This document shows, in pieces, positions 1 to 14,500 of a stretch of 64,000 nt of DNA. Source of the stretch: Cloeon dipterum (taxonomy: Eukaryota; Arthropoda; Insecta; Ephemeroptera; Baetidae); the NCBI RefSeq assembly GCF_949628265.1, contig NC_088786.1:14756001-14820000 (forward strand), read 5' to 3'. Position 1 is the stretch's first letter, and each line of letters starts with the position of its first letter. Made by a program: the position numbers and the translations under genes. The notes beneath the pieces were generated by a model. It saw only the letters and a program-made list of their open reading frames with translations, ran no database searches and was not told where the DNA came from.

Positions 1-2800
1 GAAAGCATCAGAAGTCATTCATTTGCCTTGTTTGCGTATGCATTTGAGTGGTGTGCAGATACGCTGGAAAACTTTTGTTATATGTATGGTTGGAATTTTA
101 TCGGCATGTTCAAGCTTTATATGGCAACTGAAGATGTGCTCATTGACCTGAAATCTATATTATTAAAATGATTTATTAGGAAAGCGCGTCACAAAGTGAA
201 CTAGATGCATATTTGTTTTGAAGTATGCGAACAGTGTAATATAATTGTTATTTGCTCCGCAGTCTTTTAACATTAAGTATGCTGCTTGATTTAGAGAAAA
301 TTATAAAAAATGAACTCTATCCGTATAAGTAAGTACGGGGTTTTGTGATAGATTAGAAATATATTCGAGACAGTAGAAGACACAATATAAGGCGGATGTA
401 TTAGATGGGTATGTTATGTAGCATGATTAACAATTAAATCATCAACAAAGATCACACACTGTCTCGCAGACTGAATATCAAATATATGCTTGTTAGAACA
501 AGCAGAAACCATTCGCTGCCGTGAGCAAACCTCAGACAGATGGTTCCCCCTCATCATTTATGATAATGTGTGTTGCCATTCTCCATGGGGGATGCAGATT
601 TGTGCGCCACAAACTACGTAATTATTGCTGTCGAGCTTATTGGGTCTGATGTCTGATCTCGCGGTTAATGCAATGATTACAAATCAAGTTTTCAATACTA
701 GGCATATATCAATGTCAAACCATCGTGATAGATTAGCTATAGCCAAATTGCGAATTTTACCTCAATCACGGAATTTGGTATGAACTAAGAAATACGAATC
801 TCAATTATTTTGAAAGGAAAAGCAGAAGTTGAGTACTATTGAACCGCATGCGGAGGATTATCCTCTGAATTTTTTTATCTAGTTCGTTTTATTTGCTTTA
901 TTCAGAGGCATTTCGAGAGTGTGGGCCGCAATTCCAATTGTGAAAGGCCAACAGGCGATCTAGAATCATTAACAAAGTTCTCTCGACCAGCAACGTAAGC
1001 CGTGTAGGAGCTTAATCTTGATGAATTCTGCCGAAGAAGCCATGCAATTAGTCGAAAATGGCTCACGCACGTGAGCTCCGCAGACTGGCTAAATGCACTC
1101 ACAGGATCTACTGTAATCCAGCGGACGGCAAGAGACTCCAAAATAACAAAACCCACCACCTTGAGCTGGTGAATAGCTGAGTGGGCTTAAACAAACAGGA
1201 GACAAAATGTAGCAAACTGAAAACATTTTTCAGTATTTGCCCTGTTTATAAGTGCGAAATAACATAAATCCACGGGATAGAAAACACAATGATCCGGGTT
1301 ATTAATTTTTTAGCTTTACATATACATTAAATAGTGTCAACAAGTATATTTTACAGCCATTTACTGATAAAAATTGATGAGAGGTAATAGAAAAAAGTCT
1401 TTTTCATTTTTCATAAAACTAAAAATACAAAATTGCAACAATTTTCAGGCTCATTAAGTTAGGAATAAAAATATAGCCTAATGTTCAATTAAGATTTGTC
1501 TTTCACTGAGAAAAAAAATATTTTCACTGAATATCCTCGTTTGACTTTACGACTTGCGTACAAACAAGAGGTCCGTTTTAGATAATGATTAAGTTATATA
1601 AAATTGAACTGCCTTATTTGTTTCAATATTTATTAAGACCGCGTAGGGTGGTGGGAGATGTATTGGGTGCATTTATTATTCATTGAGCGCGCCACCCATC
1701 GTTCGAAAGGATCAACTGTGCCGCTGTTGGGTGATTTGTGTCACCAGCGAATTTGCATTAAATTCGGCAGCCAAGCCCATGCATTAGCGGCCCCAACGTC
1801 GGCCATGAATAATTGTCTCTCGATCATTACTCTGCCGTGCGCCGGATTAATTCGGGCCGCGTGTATGTGTATTGATTGGTAACGGCTGCGCTCTCAACGT
1901 AAATCTGATTAAGTGTTAATTAATTATACTCCATCTAGTCATTATATTTTTCACTGCTTTTGATGCTTTGAAAACACAACTGTGCTAATTAAACATTTCT
2001 ATGTATAGCATAGTATGTTGAGCAAATGTTTATTACTCTGGAGCTGTCCGATACGCTAAAATTGATCATTGCCGAGTTCGGTTAGTAGCAGAATTTTTAT
2101 TATATAATATCAATATTTATCGGAGGTTTAATACAACTACTAGCTTTTAGGCAGTGGTTTTTGTATAGGTCTAGTTTGATTTTGCTAGAGTTTCAATGCT
2201 ACAATGTATTGTAATTTCTATGATTATTTTAAATGAAAATGATGTGCTAAAAACGGTGTATTTTTAAGAAGCCTCGCAATCAGAGTCAAAAATAAAATTA
2301 CTACGGTAGCTTCATTGTGTATAAGTGAAAACCCCTTGCAAAATTGTTTATTTCAAACATTGTTGACCCTTTATTAAAATAACCTATGTATCGATTTTTG
2401 CTGTAATGCTCCCTTAAATAGCAAATTTATTATCCAAGAGCTATGCTCACGTTGCACATCTGCACTGATATTCTGCTCTCGGTGTAGCATTAGGAAATTA
2501 ATAAAATTTCTCGCTTTCATAGCAAATATTCTGAGAATGAGTTTTGGGCCAATAAGAAGAAGTTGAGCAGATCTTTGAAGAAAATTCATTGAAATATTTA
2601 AATGTCAAGAAATAGTCGAATGCCTTGGATTGCTGTTTGGATTCTTGCGATTGCGATCAGCGTTCGCCTGGGCTTTGCCATTCTCTCATAAAACACTAAT
2701 CTTATCGGGACTATTCTTGACTCTTGAGAGAATTACGAACAACCTCGATTTTAATCGTCATTATATCTAATTTTTCAGATTTAGTTTAATTTTTTACAAT
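1..2800. other. Non-coding, AT-rich intergenic stretch
   Basis: I see no ORF with protein-like composition, splice structure or recognisable repeat here. The short ORFs around 902-1159 and 1658-1882 have no domain features and look like chance. The end, just before 2804, is a pyrimidine-rich tract closing in CAG, which may be the acceptor of a 5' UTR exon of the following LRR gene. Confidence 0.5.
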
Positions 2801-2807
2801 TCAGGCC

Positions 2808-4696
2808 ATGGACGAAGAAAAACTGAAAATTGCTAAGAGAAGGATTGCAGAGCTAAGAGGAAAGTCACCTTTACAATTAGAAAATATGCTCGTTAAAAAT
2901 GTAGCAGAAAACTTTGCACGTTACGTCGTAAATCAACAGCTGTCTACTTTAAGTGAGTATTTCATTACACTTGGCACAAGGATCTCCTCATTTATTTCAT
3001 TAATTGAATCCGATTGAATTTAAATTCCTCAGATGTCAGCATTCGCCGAATGGTTTTGTCTGAGCTTTTAAAGAAATGTTGTCATAATCAGAATGGTGAC
3101 GCTGATCAATTGCAAGATTTGTTAAGGGCTCTGCCTCAGTTGTTAAACTCGAAGACGCTGTCTCTTGACCTGACCAATCTGATGACCTTCTGTTATGACT
3201 ACCTGAAAAAAACCTGCTCTGGAGAAGTACGTTTTTAATAATTTTGAATGATTCATATTACTCAAAATATTTTATTTTAAGTTGCTGGCGCTGATCGCTA
3301 CACATGCGCCCAACATTTTATCACTGACGATGGAAGAAACGAGCAAAACACGCCAAATGCATCTAAACTCAAATTGCCTGAGCCAAGATATGGTGAGCTC
3401 AATTAGAAAATTAAAAAACCTCACTGCTCTTAAAATGGATGTATGCCAATTCCTACGCACTGACTTGATACAAACTTGCAATGAGCTAGTCTTTTTACGA
3501 GACCTCAAAGTCGATATTGTGTTTGACCATTACGTCCTGAAAGAAGATGATTTTGATGACTTTATCGACAAGCTGAAGAATTTGAAACAGTTTCGCTTCA
3601 AAACGTTCGTGACATATGAAATGTCACTCATCGAATCCTATGAATATCAAAGAAAACTGAGTCACGCGTGCTTCAAAGGACTGCCAAATCTTGAAGTGAT
3701 CGGATCTGATGCGACTGGTGCAGACGTCCCTTTCAACATGTCACCCTTTTGCTTTGATCAGGAGGTAGTATCAGACCTACGGCACTTGCAAATAGTCCTA
3801 AACGAGTTCCAAGGACCAGAGTCATATGAGAAGTTCCCAAATGTCACGCATCTGAAGGTGATTAAGTCAGTTTCCTAAGAGAAAGCCTTAGGGTTGATCA
3901 GTTTCAAGAAATTATTATGCGAGATGAAGGCTATTTTAATTCATGTCTCCCTTTTTTTACAGATTGGTTGGTCTCCAGAAAACGTACATAGTGCAGAAAA
4001 TCTGAATTCACTACTGAATTTTCCAAAATTGCTGCACTTGAGTTTGGTGGAGTTGCCAAACAAACTACTTCTATGCAAGCTTCTGGAAAAATATGGACCG
4101 CAACTTCAAACACTCTCCATTGGCAATAAAGTCATAAAAACTAACTTGATCTTGACAGAAATTTCCCAGACTTGTCCGAAGTTAGAAATCTTTTGTCTAT
4201 CTGGATGGATTTATGTGCCGGACGTTCCACAAGATATGCCATCTTTTCCTCATTTGAAACATTTGCAGTTGAACATTTTGTGAGTTGAAATATAACTTAA
4301 TTAAAAATTAAAAATATTCATGACCTTCTAAATTTTTTCAGGTCAGCTCATGATCAAATACTGACTCTGCAGAAGATTTTTTCTGCACCCAATTTAGAAA
4401 AAGTAAATCTGACTTGTCAAAAAATTGGGGATAGTGATCTACTGAATCTGTCGTCACTAGTGGAAAATCGACAAATCCTCAGTAAACTCATTTCGTTTGA
4501 GCTTTCCTTTGACCCAATAATGGACAGCCCTACCGCTTACATGTTATGCAGCAATCTCTTGAAAAATATGCTAACCTATCTTCCAAATTTGGCGAACGTC
4601 AACGTGATCACAAGAGATTGGAAAAAATTTGTAAAAGTCGTTTGCTCCAACAAGGATCTTGTGCTCCTAAAGTTCCTTTCGACTGTTCAACACTGA
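2808..4696 (+). CDS. Leucine-rich-repeat protein (F-box/LRR-like, no F-box seen), 5 exons
   Basis: I read five coding exons: 2808-2952, 3033-3226, 3282-3857, 3963-4279 and 4342-4696. All junctions are GT-AG with consistent phase and encode about 528 residues. The start ATG sits in a good context (gccATGG) right after a possible acceptor, so a non-coding first exon is likely. The N-terminal 110 residues are helical and charged. From exon 3 onward irregular leucine-rich repeats dominate, for example NLTALKMDVC, ELVFLRDLKVDI, LPNLEVIGS, FPKLLHLSLVELP, CPKLEIFCLSGW and FPHLKHLQL. This is the pattern of the variable LRRs in F-box/LRR proteins, which fold into a solenoid used for protein binding. 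I see no F-box, signal peptide or membrane segment, so a cytosolic or nuclear adaptor is the inference. An AATAAA lies 42 nt after the stop. The LRR call is firm; specific function is unknown. Confidence 0.82.
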
Positions 4697-4737
4697 TGAT
4701 TTATAAATGAAGCGCCAAACATGTTTTTACATGAATC

Positions 4738-4743
4738 AATAAA
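4738..4743 (+). terminator. Poly(A) signal of the LRR gene
   Basis: AATAAA lies 42 nt after the TGA stop of the LRR gene, the usual place for a cleavage signal in a compact 3' UTR. Confidence 0.6.
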
Positions 4744-7700
4744 ATCATCAGTAAAAAAAGTATTTAGCATTTTGTATTTTAGTAATTATATATGTCTGTC
4801 CTTAAATAAAGGCAAAATATAATAACATTATTGAAAATTAAGTAGAAATGTCGCTATGGTTCATACTCTCATGAATAAATTTGATTTATTCAAGGCTGAA
4901 ACGTACTCGAAAATATTATGAGATTGGTTGCCTATTTATTCAGTCATATGTTTGTGGAGTTATTTTACATAATGTTAGAATGCCTCACATACCATGTATG
5001 TTAAACTCTTAGATAATTTTCTATATTAATCAAGTTAACTCAATTAGGTGATGCATTTAGAGCTTGAAATTAGGTGAGCTTGGATTTCGCTTATCATTCA
5101 TTCAGTTACACGTCTATGGAAAACATATCAGTAGCAAAAATCCTGAAAATGTAGAATATGCATGGCAACAAAATTCCAGTTAACCCGGCTCTTACGCATG
5201 AGTGAGCATGCTGATTGGGAGCAGGAAAAAATAGAAGCATGCTCTGGTAAAGCTTGTTTTTATGAATTTTTCAGTGGTGAATGCAATAATTTCGTTTCTG
5301 CTTTGATCGGCTGCGCCGAGTTGTTCCAATTATACACATGTGTACATGATTAAAAATTATATTTAAAAGGGGAGTGAGCCGAGCCGTGTACATGAGAGCA
5401 TTGATTGATATAAATTGGAGCGGGCAAAGAGAGAAAAACGCCGCATTTAAATTGGAAACGTGCCCGGAGTGGCGTTGATTTAATCCACACATACATTACA
5501 CACACCTCGCACGCGCTGCCTGCCTCTCGGTCGGCGTACAAGAGCCCAATTAAATCTCCAACATGGTGTCGCCCTGATTTATACTCGCACTCGTTCGTCC
5601 GTTCCGTTTGCTGCGTGTGTGAACGCATGGAAATATTTTTCCAACGCCCTCTTAAAAACGGCATGGCTGCTGTGGGTGTGCGAGCAAGCAGCTCTTGTAT
5701 AATCATTTCAGTTTACACTCACAACCATTTTCCACTGCTTTCTCCGCTCCTACTTCGGGAAATGTAGATGTTGTTGCTAACTCGGTCCATGGATGGCCGA
5801 CTCAAAGACCATTACAGCGATTACACAATTGCAGGCTGGTGCAAATTGAAGGGAAAAATAGATCGAACTGGGCTTTGAAACATACCTGATATTTTGATTA
5901 ATTTAGAATCATAATTTAAATTGTGCGGAAAAATTGTATTTGAAATACAAAAACTGGAATTATGCTTCAAAATGCCATTAGCTGGCGTGGTGTGGAACAT
6001 ATTACAGAACTTTTTGAGACAGTAAAATCAATCTAACTGTTGTGCAAATCTCGAATAAGTTGGATTTCCCATTATCATTATCAGTAGAATCAAATCAAAT
6101 ATTTTGAAAAGCATTCTTTAGTCACTTAAAGTTTAAAAAATGACATGCGTAATGTTTTAAAGCTGGATTTATTTCTTATGGAGTGTTTAATTTAAAAAAT
6201 GATTTTTCTTCTTTCTTAACTTGTTGTTCATTCAAATCCCTTCAACGTTTTAAAATAGCTTTGCATCAAGCTAATTATAGCGCGTAAAATTTACTTAAAC
6301 CTATTTTCCAGCAAACTTCATGCGAATTATAAAATCAATTTTGTGTAAACTCGACTCCAACGCACAGAAACATTCTGATCCCATTAATTAGCTCATTAAA
6401 AATTAAAGAGGTAAAAAGATTCGTTCACCTCCCCAGAGAAGCGTGTTTAATTTTCAATATTATTGGCGAGACTAGAACTAGCAATTAAAATTAAATCGCA
6501 GTTATGCAACCGGTTGAGCTGCGGAGACAAGCGTGGTGTAGACTTTCGAAACCGACTCCTCGTTAGCTTTGCCGGAGGAACACACTCGGTGTGTATGTGT
6601 GTCTCTTGTGTTGTGACGTTGTGAGCGAGCGGGAGTGTCGACGTCGCTTCCTCGAGTACGGATTTTAATGAGTTCGCTCAACTCGCTCTTAGCCCGTTTG
6701 TGTTTGTCTTTTGCGCTGTTGAAGGTGCCGGCGCGCGACACAAAGCAGACAAACTTGCTTCAATCGTAAGTTAATACGTTTTGTGCTGCCTTGAGTTAAC
6801 TACCGCGCTGTTGACCCCGTTGGACGCTTTTATTTGCGCTTCTCATATCTCTGCTTAAATATTTCATTGCTTTCCGTTTGACTGTGCTCTCATCAGAGCT
6901 AACTTCCTTGACTTGGTGTAAGTAAGTGAGAGTTAATGAAAATTTCCTCTATTGTTTTACCTTCTGTTGAACGTTCTGCAGAAAATTTTCATGTTGTTTG
7001 TCGTATTTGGCGCACTCTTCGAACGAAATTAATAGTTTTAAAAACGTAACGTTGAAGTAGTGACTCTTTATGATAAATGACTGTTTTTAGATTAATTGTT
7101 AATTTACATATATTTGAGCATGAATAATGTCAACATAACATTAGTGACTTGAGTTAATTATAATCAACGCATAAAAGGAAAAAAAATTTACGGAGACATT
7201 GAGGGGATGATGAAAATTTGGATCACACAAAAAACCTAAACATATAATTGAAAAATTAAGGTTGTCATTGAGCGTGTCTCCATTAAATAATTTTTGATAT
7301 ATGTTGATTACGAATCATGTTGATTAGAGGATTATTTAGGAGGAGAATACAAGAGGATCTGTTTCCCCACATACCAATAAAAATGCCTACAAAAAAGTTG
7401 GTACTCACCGGATCGTCACGTGCGTGCGTGGGCGAAGGCGGATGAGCGGCAAGGGCTGCTTCCCTGCTGGCTGTGCGGCCACGACTGACAAGTTGCGAAA
7501 ACTCTCGCCGGGGCGGTCGAGGGAGGCGGCAGAGGCAGCACCGTCGCCGCTGGAGTCTGGGGGTGAGTGACGGGCGTCAAACAGGGCTCTCGAAGCCCCG
7601 CGCCAGGATGAAATGTAATGTGTATGTATGATATAAAAGTGTGTATACAGTATATAGGTAAGGCGCAAAAACAGCAGCTAAACAGAATTCTATGGGGAGA

Positions 7701-10700
7701 GACACCTCGGCTATTCATCCACGTGTGATTGATTAGTTTCACTGTCAGGCCTAATAATAAATCATACGCACGCAGCCTCCATTTGTCACACTGTGTGCGC
7801 GAGCAACAACACGATTCTCCTCCTCTGAATATGGCACTTGGCCGATGGATTTTTTATTTGATTAATTTCGCCGCCGAAGCCGCTTCTTCCCTCCTGCGCC
7901 TTGTGGTAACAATGGAGCCGTTTTCTGCTGATGAGATCCTTTTTCTGATGCTGAAAAAGTGAACACACGTTGGCTTGCTTGGCATGGCGCACACGTATGG
8001 AGCCACCTCCGTGATTAATTGCCCTCGTGCGAGGGAGTTACGCCATTATCATAATCATGGAGTGCGCCGCACAGTCCTTACACACGTGCCCACCCTCTCC
8101 GCTTGCCACTCGCTTCCATTTGCCATATTAATTGTGCACGTTTGTTTTGCTTCGTTTCTATAATAACGCCTCGCGCTATGTGCTGAAGCACCTGATGATT
8201 TATCGCTGCGCGCTGCAACTCCCTCTCTAAATAAACTAATTTGTTGACACACATACTCGGTTTCACATTGGATTCATTAGCAACTCTACGCTGAAATGGA
8301 TTGAGTGTAGTGCGGTTATAATTGTTATTATTAGTGCCAGTCGTGTGAGATCATATAAAAAGGCTGGGAAAAATACAAAGCTCTTTGAATCCGTGTTATA
8401 TTAAAGAAATCAACACTTTCAGATAAAATAAGACTTGGGAGCTGATTGCAACGCGAAAATCCCATGGTGCGTGATCATAGATTTTTCACTCGTGATTACC
8501 ATAATATCAAGGTTATACCGGTTGAAAATTGGATAAATCAGGCCCTCCATAAACACAGGAAAAATTTCAAACTGCCACCGAACGTGCTCACTTAAAATTT
8601 AATCTCGTGGTGAATAAAAACAAAAGTTGTAATATGTTTCCATTTGATTACGGAAATCCCTCAGCACACGACGCTGATAAGAAACCAAATACTTAAGTAA
8701 ATTACCAGCGCAGCCTTGTCGGCAATAAAGAGCGAGCACTTAACAACCGCTCGGCGAGGAGCGACGCGCGCGGCTGGTTGCTATCGCCGTTTCGCGAACG
8801 ACGTCTCAATTTGCGCTCTTGCCTCATAATCCTGCGCACACTCTAATTTATTTTCACTGCTTCCGGCCGGCGATTGGCTGCGAAAAGTGAATGTGCGACT
8901 GGCCTTGATTTTAATTAAAAGGCCGGCCTCAAAGCTGAGACTTGTGATCGTGTGCCGAGATCGCTAGCTCGCAGTCGGATCAACCGAGCGACTGCATGCA
9001 GCAGCTCCAACGTACTCAATGTTGTCTGCACACCGCTGATAGCGAAAAAATGGTCCCAGCAGACTTGTCGCCGCCGCCGCGAGTGGTTCAGCGCAAAACG
9101 AATTTTCGGCAATTTGTATTCCGCAACGGTAAGGTTGATAACACGCCGCTTGGACAGCTTCACTTGCAAGCAGGAGAAATGACTGTCGTTTTACAGATGA
9201 ACTCTTTTTTTCCTTAGAATCGAGTCCTCTTCGAATCTCGTCATTTGAAGAAATATCTGGTCCAAAAAACATGCTGTGCCTTCTGTTGAAAAAAGCATGG
9301 ACTGACTAGAATCAAGGAGGAATAATATACTACTTTTCAAACTCCACGATGCATCCTTGATTTGAGTAAAAAACGATATTAATAATTGTTTAATTATTGC
9401 TTTATTATTATATCAAATCTCAATTCTACAAAGTTAATTTGTTTCACTGACATAATCCAAAATCTGTGAAAAAAAGTTGGCAGCAAGTTATTAAATGATA
9501 CGGGAAACCTCCTAAAAAACCTTGCAAAAATTCGCTAAAAATATTTTTAACTATACATTCATTTGTCTTCATATTGGTCAGACCAGATCATTTTTAAGTG
9601 GATTCATTTATTCGACCGCTTCTTTTTTCCTACGAGATCCAGGGAGGGTGGTTTGAGCGGGTCCAGAGAGGCAGAGGCAGCAGCAATTTAATAGCGGGCT
9701 GGCCAAGAGGGCGAGAGCGGTCAGCACACAGCGGCTGGCCGCCATCGAAGGAGTCGAGCAGCTGTGAAATCGCTTTTTAGCTAAATGGACAGGAAAAATT
9801 TTCATAGCGGCAATGTATTGCTTATTGTTGCGAGAGTGCCGCCGGACAGAGAGGGAGTGAAAGGGAGAGAAGAGATTCTGCTTTTTTGTTGCCTCGAGAG
9901 AAAGCTTTTGCGCCGATTCGCCCGCCCGCACCTTTGTGAACTTCCGTCCCATAAATTTTTGCTCTTCACCGCTATTTTTTGCCCAAATGAACAAGTGAAA
10001 ATCATACGCAGTGCTGCTTGGCTAGAGAAGAATGCTCAATAATTTTACTATCGTTGTTTTTCATACTATTTTTTCATCAAAAGAAATATCATTTATTCTC
10101 TTAAAACCTATTAACAGCGAGTTTTATGCTATTACTCTTCTATCTAACGTGTTTTAGCAACGAAGCGATTTTCTATATCCCCAAACATAAGTTGAAAGCT
10201 TTTTTGGTTCCTTCTATCGTGTGAAAATTTTTGGTTACTTTTTTTAGTTTGTGGAAAAGTTGCAGTAGAAAATTAACTATAAAATTTAATGTCATTTGAA
10301 TCATGTTTTGAGGGATTATTTTCAGAACTTTGTACTTGATCTTTATTTAACATATCATCCAAATAGCGTTGTCTCCTGCAGCACACAACAAAAGAGCCAT
10401 AAATGGAGAGCTGTAATGGGCAAGTGTTGAAAAGGCGGTGAGAGTGGAGACATTCAGATTTGGTTTATTTTGGCAGCGGAACATGAGAAACGTTACTCCG
10501 TTCGCTTGGTGACAACTTCCATTTCCACAGGTTCCTTTTGCTCGTACATTCACATATACATATTCCCATAGCGTATGGGCGCATAAATGTGGTAGGCGGA
10601 GGCGACAGAGAGGCAAAGATGGCAAGAGACATGCTGGCAACCGCGTTTCGTTTTGGAAAGTGAGTTGTGCCTGCTGCCCGTGATATTTGACAAGGTGTTG

Positions 10701-13030
10701 ACACGGTCCTGCACCGCACACTGTGTGGGAGCCAGTTGTACATACAAGCGCCCTTGTGTTTCACATCTCGAGGGCCATTGTATCAGATCGATTGTACGTC
10801 CCGCCAGGGCTCTCTTTTTTCTCTCGCTGCCGATGCTGATTGCTCTTCTGCCAGTGTCACCACCCTTTCTCTCTCTTTCTTCTCCAGCTCCAGCAGCTCT
10901 TTTCTTTTCGTTCGACCCCTCACTAGCAAAAACACGCTTCAACAATCACAGGCAGCAGCGAAACGAGAGAGAACACAGAGCGAGTGAGTTGCCCTCGCGA
11001 GCGCAAAAAGAATAAATTCTTTCTTTCTCCACCCTGGCCACAACCATTAAATTCTAGCGTTTAAAAGAACATTTCGCCTCTATGTCCGCGTTGAGGAAGC
11101 ACCAGCAGCAAAGGGTGGCCCACTTTTGTCTTAAAATATACTGGGTTGAGATGATGACTCGACGATGAACTTGAATAAATTATTATAAACACGAACGCAA
11201 GCTTCGCACGAGGGTAACAAACTTTTCTTTTGTAGGCTCTCTTATCCCGTACTGTATATGGCCATGGTACTTGGTTTTAATTATACGTGTCAATCAAATC
11301 AACAATTAATTGAACTGTATCACACAAACCCAAATGATACAAACAAAAGAGAAAGTTCTGGTAAACAATCAATAAAACTGTTTACCCCTAGTATTATGTA
11401 AATTAAACAAATGAGACTGTTTTTTCATATTTCATTGGTTTATCAGTCGGCTTGTATAAGCTGTATCTAAATCAATAAATTGGAGGTCTTATGTGCTAAG
11501 GAAGAGTAAAATATCGCCTAAAATTGAACATCTCAACTAAATTTTGAATTATCTCGTGCCCTTTTACTGTAATCAATCTAAGATTTTATAAATGCGATGG
11601 GATTCCGAAGCGTCTTCAATCAGATTTCGTATGCAGTTTGGCGACCCAGGAGGCGTTTTGCCTCGTCGAGCAGGCAGGCGCTTGCTTTCTTTATTTCTGC
11701 GCTTGCAGGCCGATGTTAAATGGAAATAAAAGCAGCTGGCAGGGCGAGTTCGAGACTCCTAGCACAGCAACACAGCCAGCAGGGAGCAGTGGACGTATTC
11801 GTATATTGTGCATTCGGTGAATAAATAAGAGCTCGTGCCAGCAGCAATTGAACCTACCCTCGTCGCGCCCGCGATTTCATCCCCGAGAACGACTTTCGCC
11901 ACCAAAACCCTGATCAATATGCAACGCCGCTTAAGCGGCCGAATAAATTACTCCTAATGCTTCGATAAGAGACACCAAAACATACAACTGTCAGCCCCTT
12001 TTTAAATTTCAAATCGCGGTATCAGCATGATAAACTAATTGGGCTTTATAGTTTTTTCTCTCCACACGAATGATTTCATTTTTTCCTCCTTCAGCAATTT
12101 ATTCATCACATTCAACAGAGATTGAGCAAAGGAGGAAGGAGGAGAAAAAACGGTTCATCCATATTCCATGGAGCGGACAAGGACATGTGCTTGTGAGCCA
12201 CTGTTGACGATGGAGAAGGACGCCTTATCGAATTAATTCTTTGGAACTGTTCTAAGCGGCTCCGTTTTGTGCACCAGATATTGCCAATAACTGCATGCCT
12301 CGTTGCTTTGTCGCTCCACAGGGACAAAAATCATTATCCCCGCCTCGAGGACGTTCCTATAAGAAATAAAAAGGTCTCGGGAATTGTATTAAATTTTTCG
12401 CAATTACTCACGTTGTCCTCGTTATTGCATTTTCCATCATCACATGTTGGGCTACACGTGCCGAGTGATGTTGAAACTCATAACTTTTCAATTTAAGAGA
12501 TGCCTGTGTTTCGCTGGAGGAAACTAGATTTTAAGTTGAAGAAGAATATTTATTCACTACACACGACATGACTTTCAATTTAAAAAAGTTCAAGAAGAAC
12601 AAGAACTCACAATATGAGTAAATAACGTCAACGAAACAATTTAAGAAAACAATCAAAGAAAACATTTGGAAATTTATCTGGGAATTTCCGCTATTTTAAC
12701 CTAAAAAGTGTGCTTGTCAAAAGCGGTAGGACAATATATAATTGCAATTGGACTAAAAATCTAATTAAAAACATTTATTCTACATGTATATTTACCATTA
12801 TTGTTTTGTCTTTGACTTTGAAACTAAATTGGTATATATTGAAGAAAAAAGTAAGGATACGTTTAAAACCAAGTGTTTATGATAAATAGCACCTAATTCA
12901 ACTGAATATACTAATGGACGAACAAGCTAAGTAATTTCATAGTGGCATCTAAGTAAAAAGTGAAACAAGGTATAACAATTCAGCCAATATTTTGGTCGCC
13001 AATAAAGTTATTAGAGCAATCATAGAGTTA
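4744..13030. other. Long intergenic region without a supported gene
   Basis: About 8.3 kb with many overlapping short ORFs on both strands but none with convincing composition or splice partners. AT-rich DNA alternates with GC-richer blocks at about 5.4-5.7, 6.5-6.8, 7.4-8.3, 8.7-9.2, 9.6-10.0, 10.4-11.0 and 11.6-12.4 kb. These blocks are rich in CTC/CGC pyrimidine strings. They could be regulatory DNA, non-coding first exons or old repeats. One spot near 6767 has a good donor (GTAAGT) after a GC-rich run, as a 5' UTR exon would, but I cannot join it to a coding exon. Confidence 0.4.
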
Positions 13031-13038
13031 ATAATTTG

Positions 13039-13838
13039 TTAATTTTCTTCCAAGTTCGTCATTTGGTAATCGAAGGTTTGAACTCCCTTTGCAATTTGAT
13101 TCAGCCAATTTGCTTCTCCGAAAGCGGTGACTGCCACCAACAGAAAAAGAACATCACTTAGACTTGCAGCGTAAAACGACCAGCTGAAGTAGTTATGTTC
13201 GCTGCGATGAATCCAATTTGGGTGGCTCCTGAAGAGGCCAAAGCTGATGAGACTAATTGTAGTTAGCAATACTGAAAAAATGGGAAACAAAATTACTAAA
13301 AATTAAATTAGACCTCAAATTTAAGTCAAAGTTACCCTAATGTTGAAAACAAAGTACCTGTTAATTCAGAGGTGACTCTAATGACTGTCACAATTGTTTT
13401 CGAGAAAGCAGGGTTGTGTTCTTGCCGAACGGCGAAGTACAATACGTGAGCAACCGCCAACGTGACAACGGGAAAGAAAGACAAACCAAAGCACGTCTGA
13501 CATATCCCTAAATATGCTAAAAATTGTCTCGTTAATCAATGCAAAAGTGATTCATATAACTGCATCACTCACCTGACGTCAAATGGGGACTTTCATCGTT
13601 GCCATGTTTATGATAGATCGGGCTGCATATTAAGTGCTTAGGAATTACAGAAGTCTCGTTTAGATTTTTCCAGCAAACTTTAAAGAGACCTAGCACCCAA
13701 GAAAAAAAATCAAGAAATTAATATCAGATAAAAAATCGATATGTTACCAAGGTGATGCATCTGCTCACTGTTTTCGTCATTTTGCAGCCAATATAAGGAG
13801 TAAAAAGCAGCAAAGAAAAGTGCTGAGGCAGAGGTCAT
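13039..13838 (-). CDS. Claudin/PMP22-like four-transmembrane protein, paralogue A
   Basis: Four exons on the minus strand: 13838-13748, 13689-13573, 13507-13358 and 13271-13039. All are joined in phase 1, giving about 196 residues. The hydrophobic profile is TM1 near the start, an extracellular loop with a possible N-glycosylation site (NLNETS), TM2 (LSFFPVVTLAVAHVLYF), TM3 (TVLLTTISLISFGLF), a short loop, TM4 (FYAASLSDVLFLLVAVTAF) and a short cytoplasmic tail. This is the topology of the claudin/PMP22/LHFPL superfamily. The S-E-H-N-Y-F-x-W-x-F-Y segment before TM4 recalls the conserved pre-TM4 stretch of that family. The first-loop W-GLW-C-C claudin signature is absent. The gene is clearly paralogous to the one at 16923-17869. 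An acceptor-like CAG just upstream of the ATG means a short additional N-terminal exon is possible. A junctional or glial membrane role is inferred from the family only. Confidence 0.75.
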
Positions 13839-14227
13839 CAGTAGAGCTGAGAAATGCAAACATTTTGTCCGGCGGGGCATTCTAATTTAATACCATTCAA
13901 ACACGAAGCCACATACGACTTTCTCCAACAAGAGCATATAAAGACTAAAATTGTATTTGCGTCCCTTTGCTGGGAAAACAAGAAACAACATACTAGGAAA
14001 ATATTATTTGTTTCTTATTTTCCTTTAATTCATAAAATATGTTGTGGTTGAACGTTAGCTTTTTTGAACTTTAAACGTTCTAGAATTTATTTGTCTTTTT
14101 AGACTTTAATTCATTATTATTTAGTTCATAGATCATGTGTATAAATCTTACTTTCTATTTATGACTATTATGTACTTGATATACTTGGGTGAGAACAAAC
14201 AACAATAATAAATAAATATCCGTTATG

Positions 14228-14500
14228 TAATAGATCTAAAAACGATCTCAGCCAGCCGTGCCAGCCGCTGGTCAAAAATTCGAAAAATCAATTGTTTTTT
14301 CGGCACGTATTGATAAGTGCCAGAGAAAAAATTGGCTTCCGGCTCCGATCACTTCACTTTTAAAAGTTTGTCAGCCGCATTAGTCGCCAGCCGCCGGGCC
14401 CGCCGGCAAAAATACTCCGCCGACGCCAGGCCAAAATTCGGCTGAAGCCGTTTCAGCCAGCCGCTGCCTAAAAATATGCGGCTGAGACCTCTAGGTATAA
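14228..14500. repeat. GC-rich patch with repeated CAGCC/GGCTG words
   Basis: Inside AT-rich surroundings this 270-bp patch repeats CAGCCGC, CCGCCG and GGCTGA words. It has a rough inverted relationship between GATCTCAGCC at its left side and GGCTGAGACC at its right. It may be a decayed non-autonomous element. I could not define clean ends. Confidence 0.3.

Noticed and set aside
5350-11015. Numerous 60-130-codon ORFs in GC-richer blocks
   Set aside because: Both strands are open at once, composition is skewed to Arg/Ser/Cys from CGC/CTC strings, and none shows a family motif.
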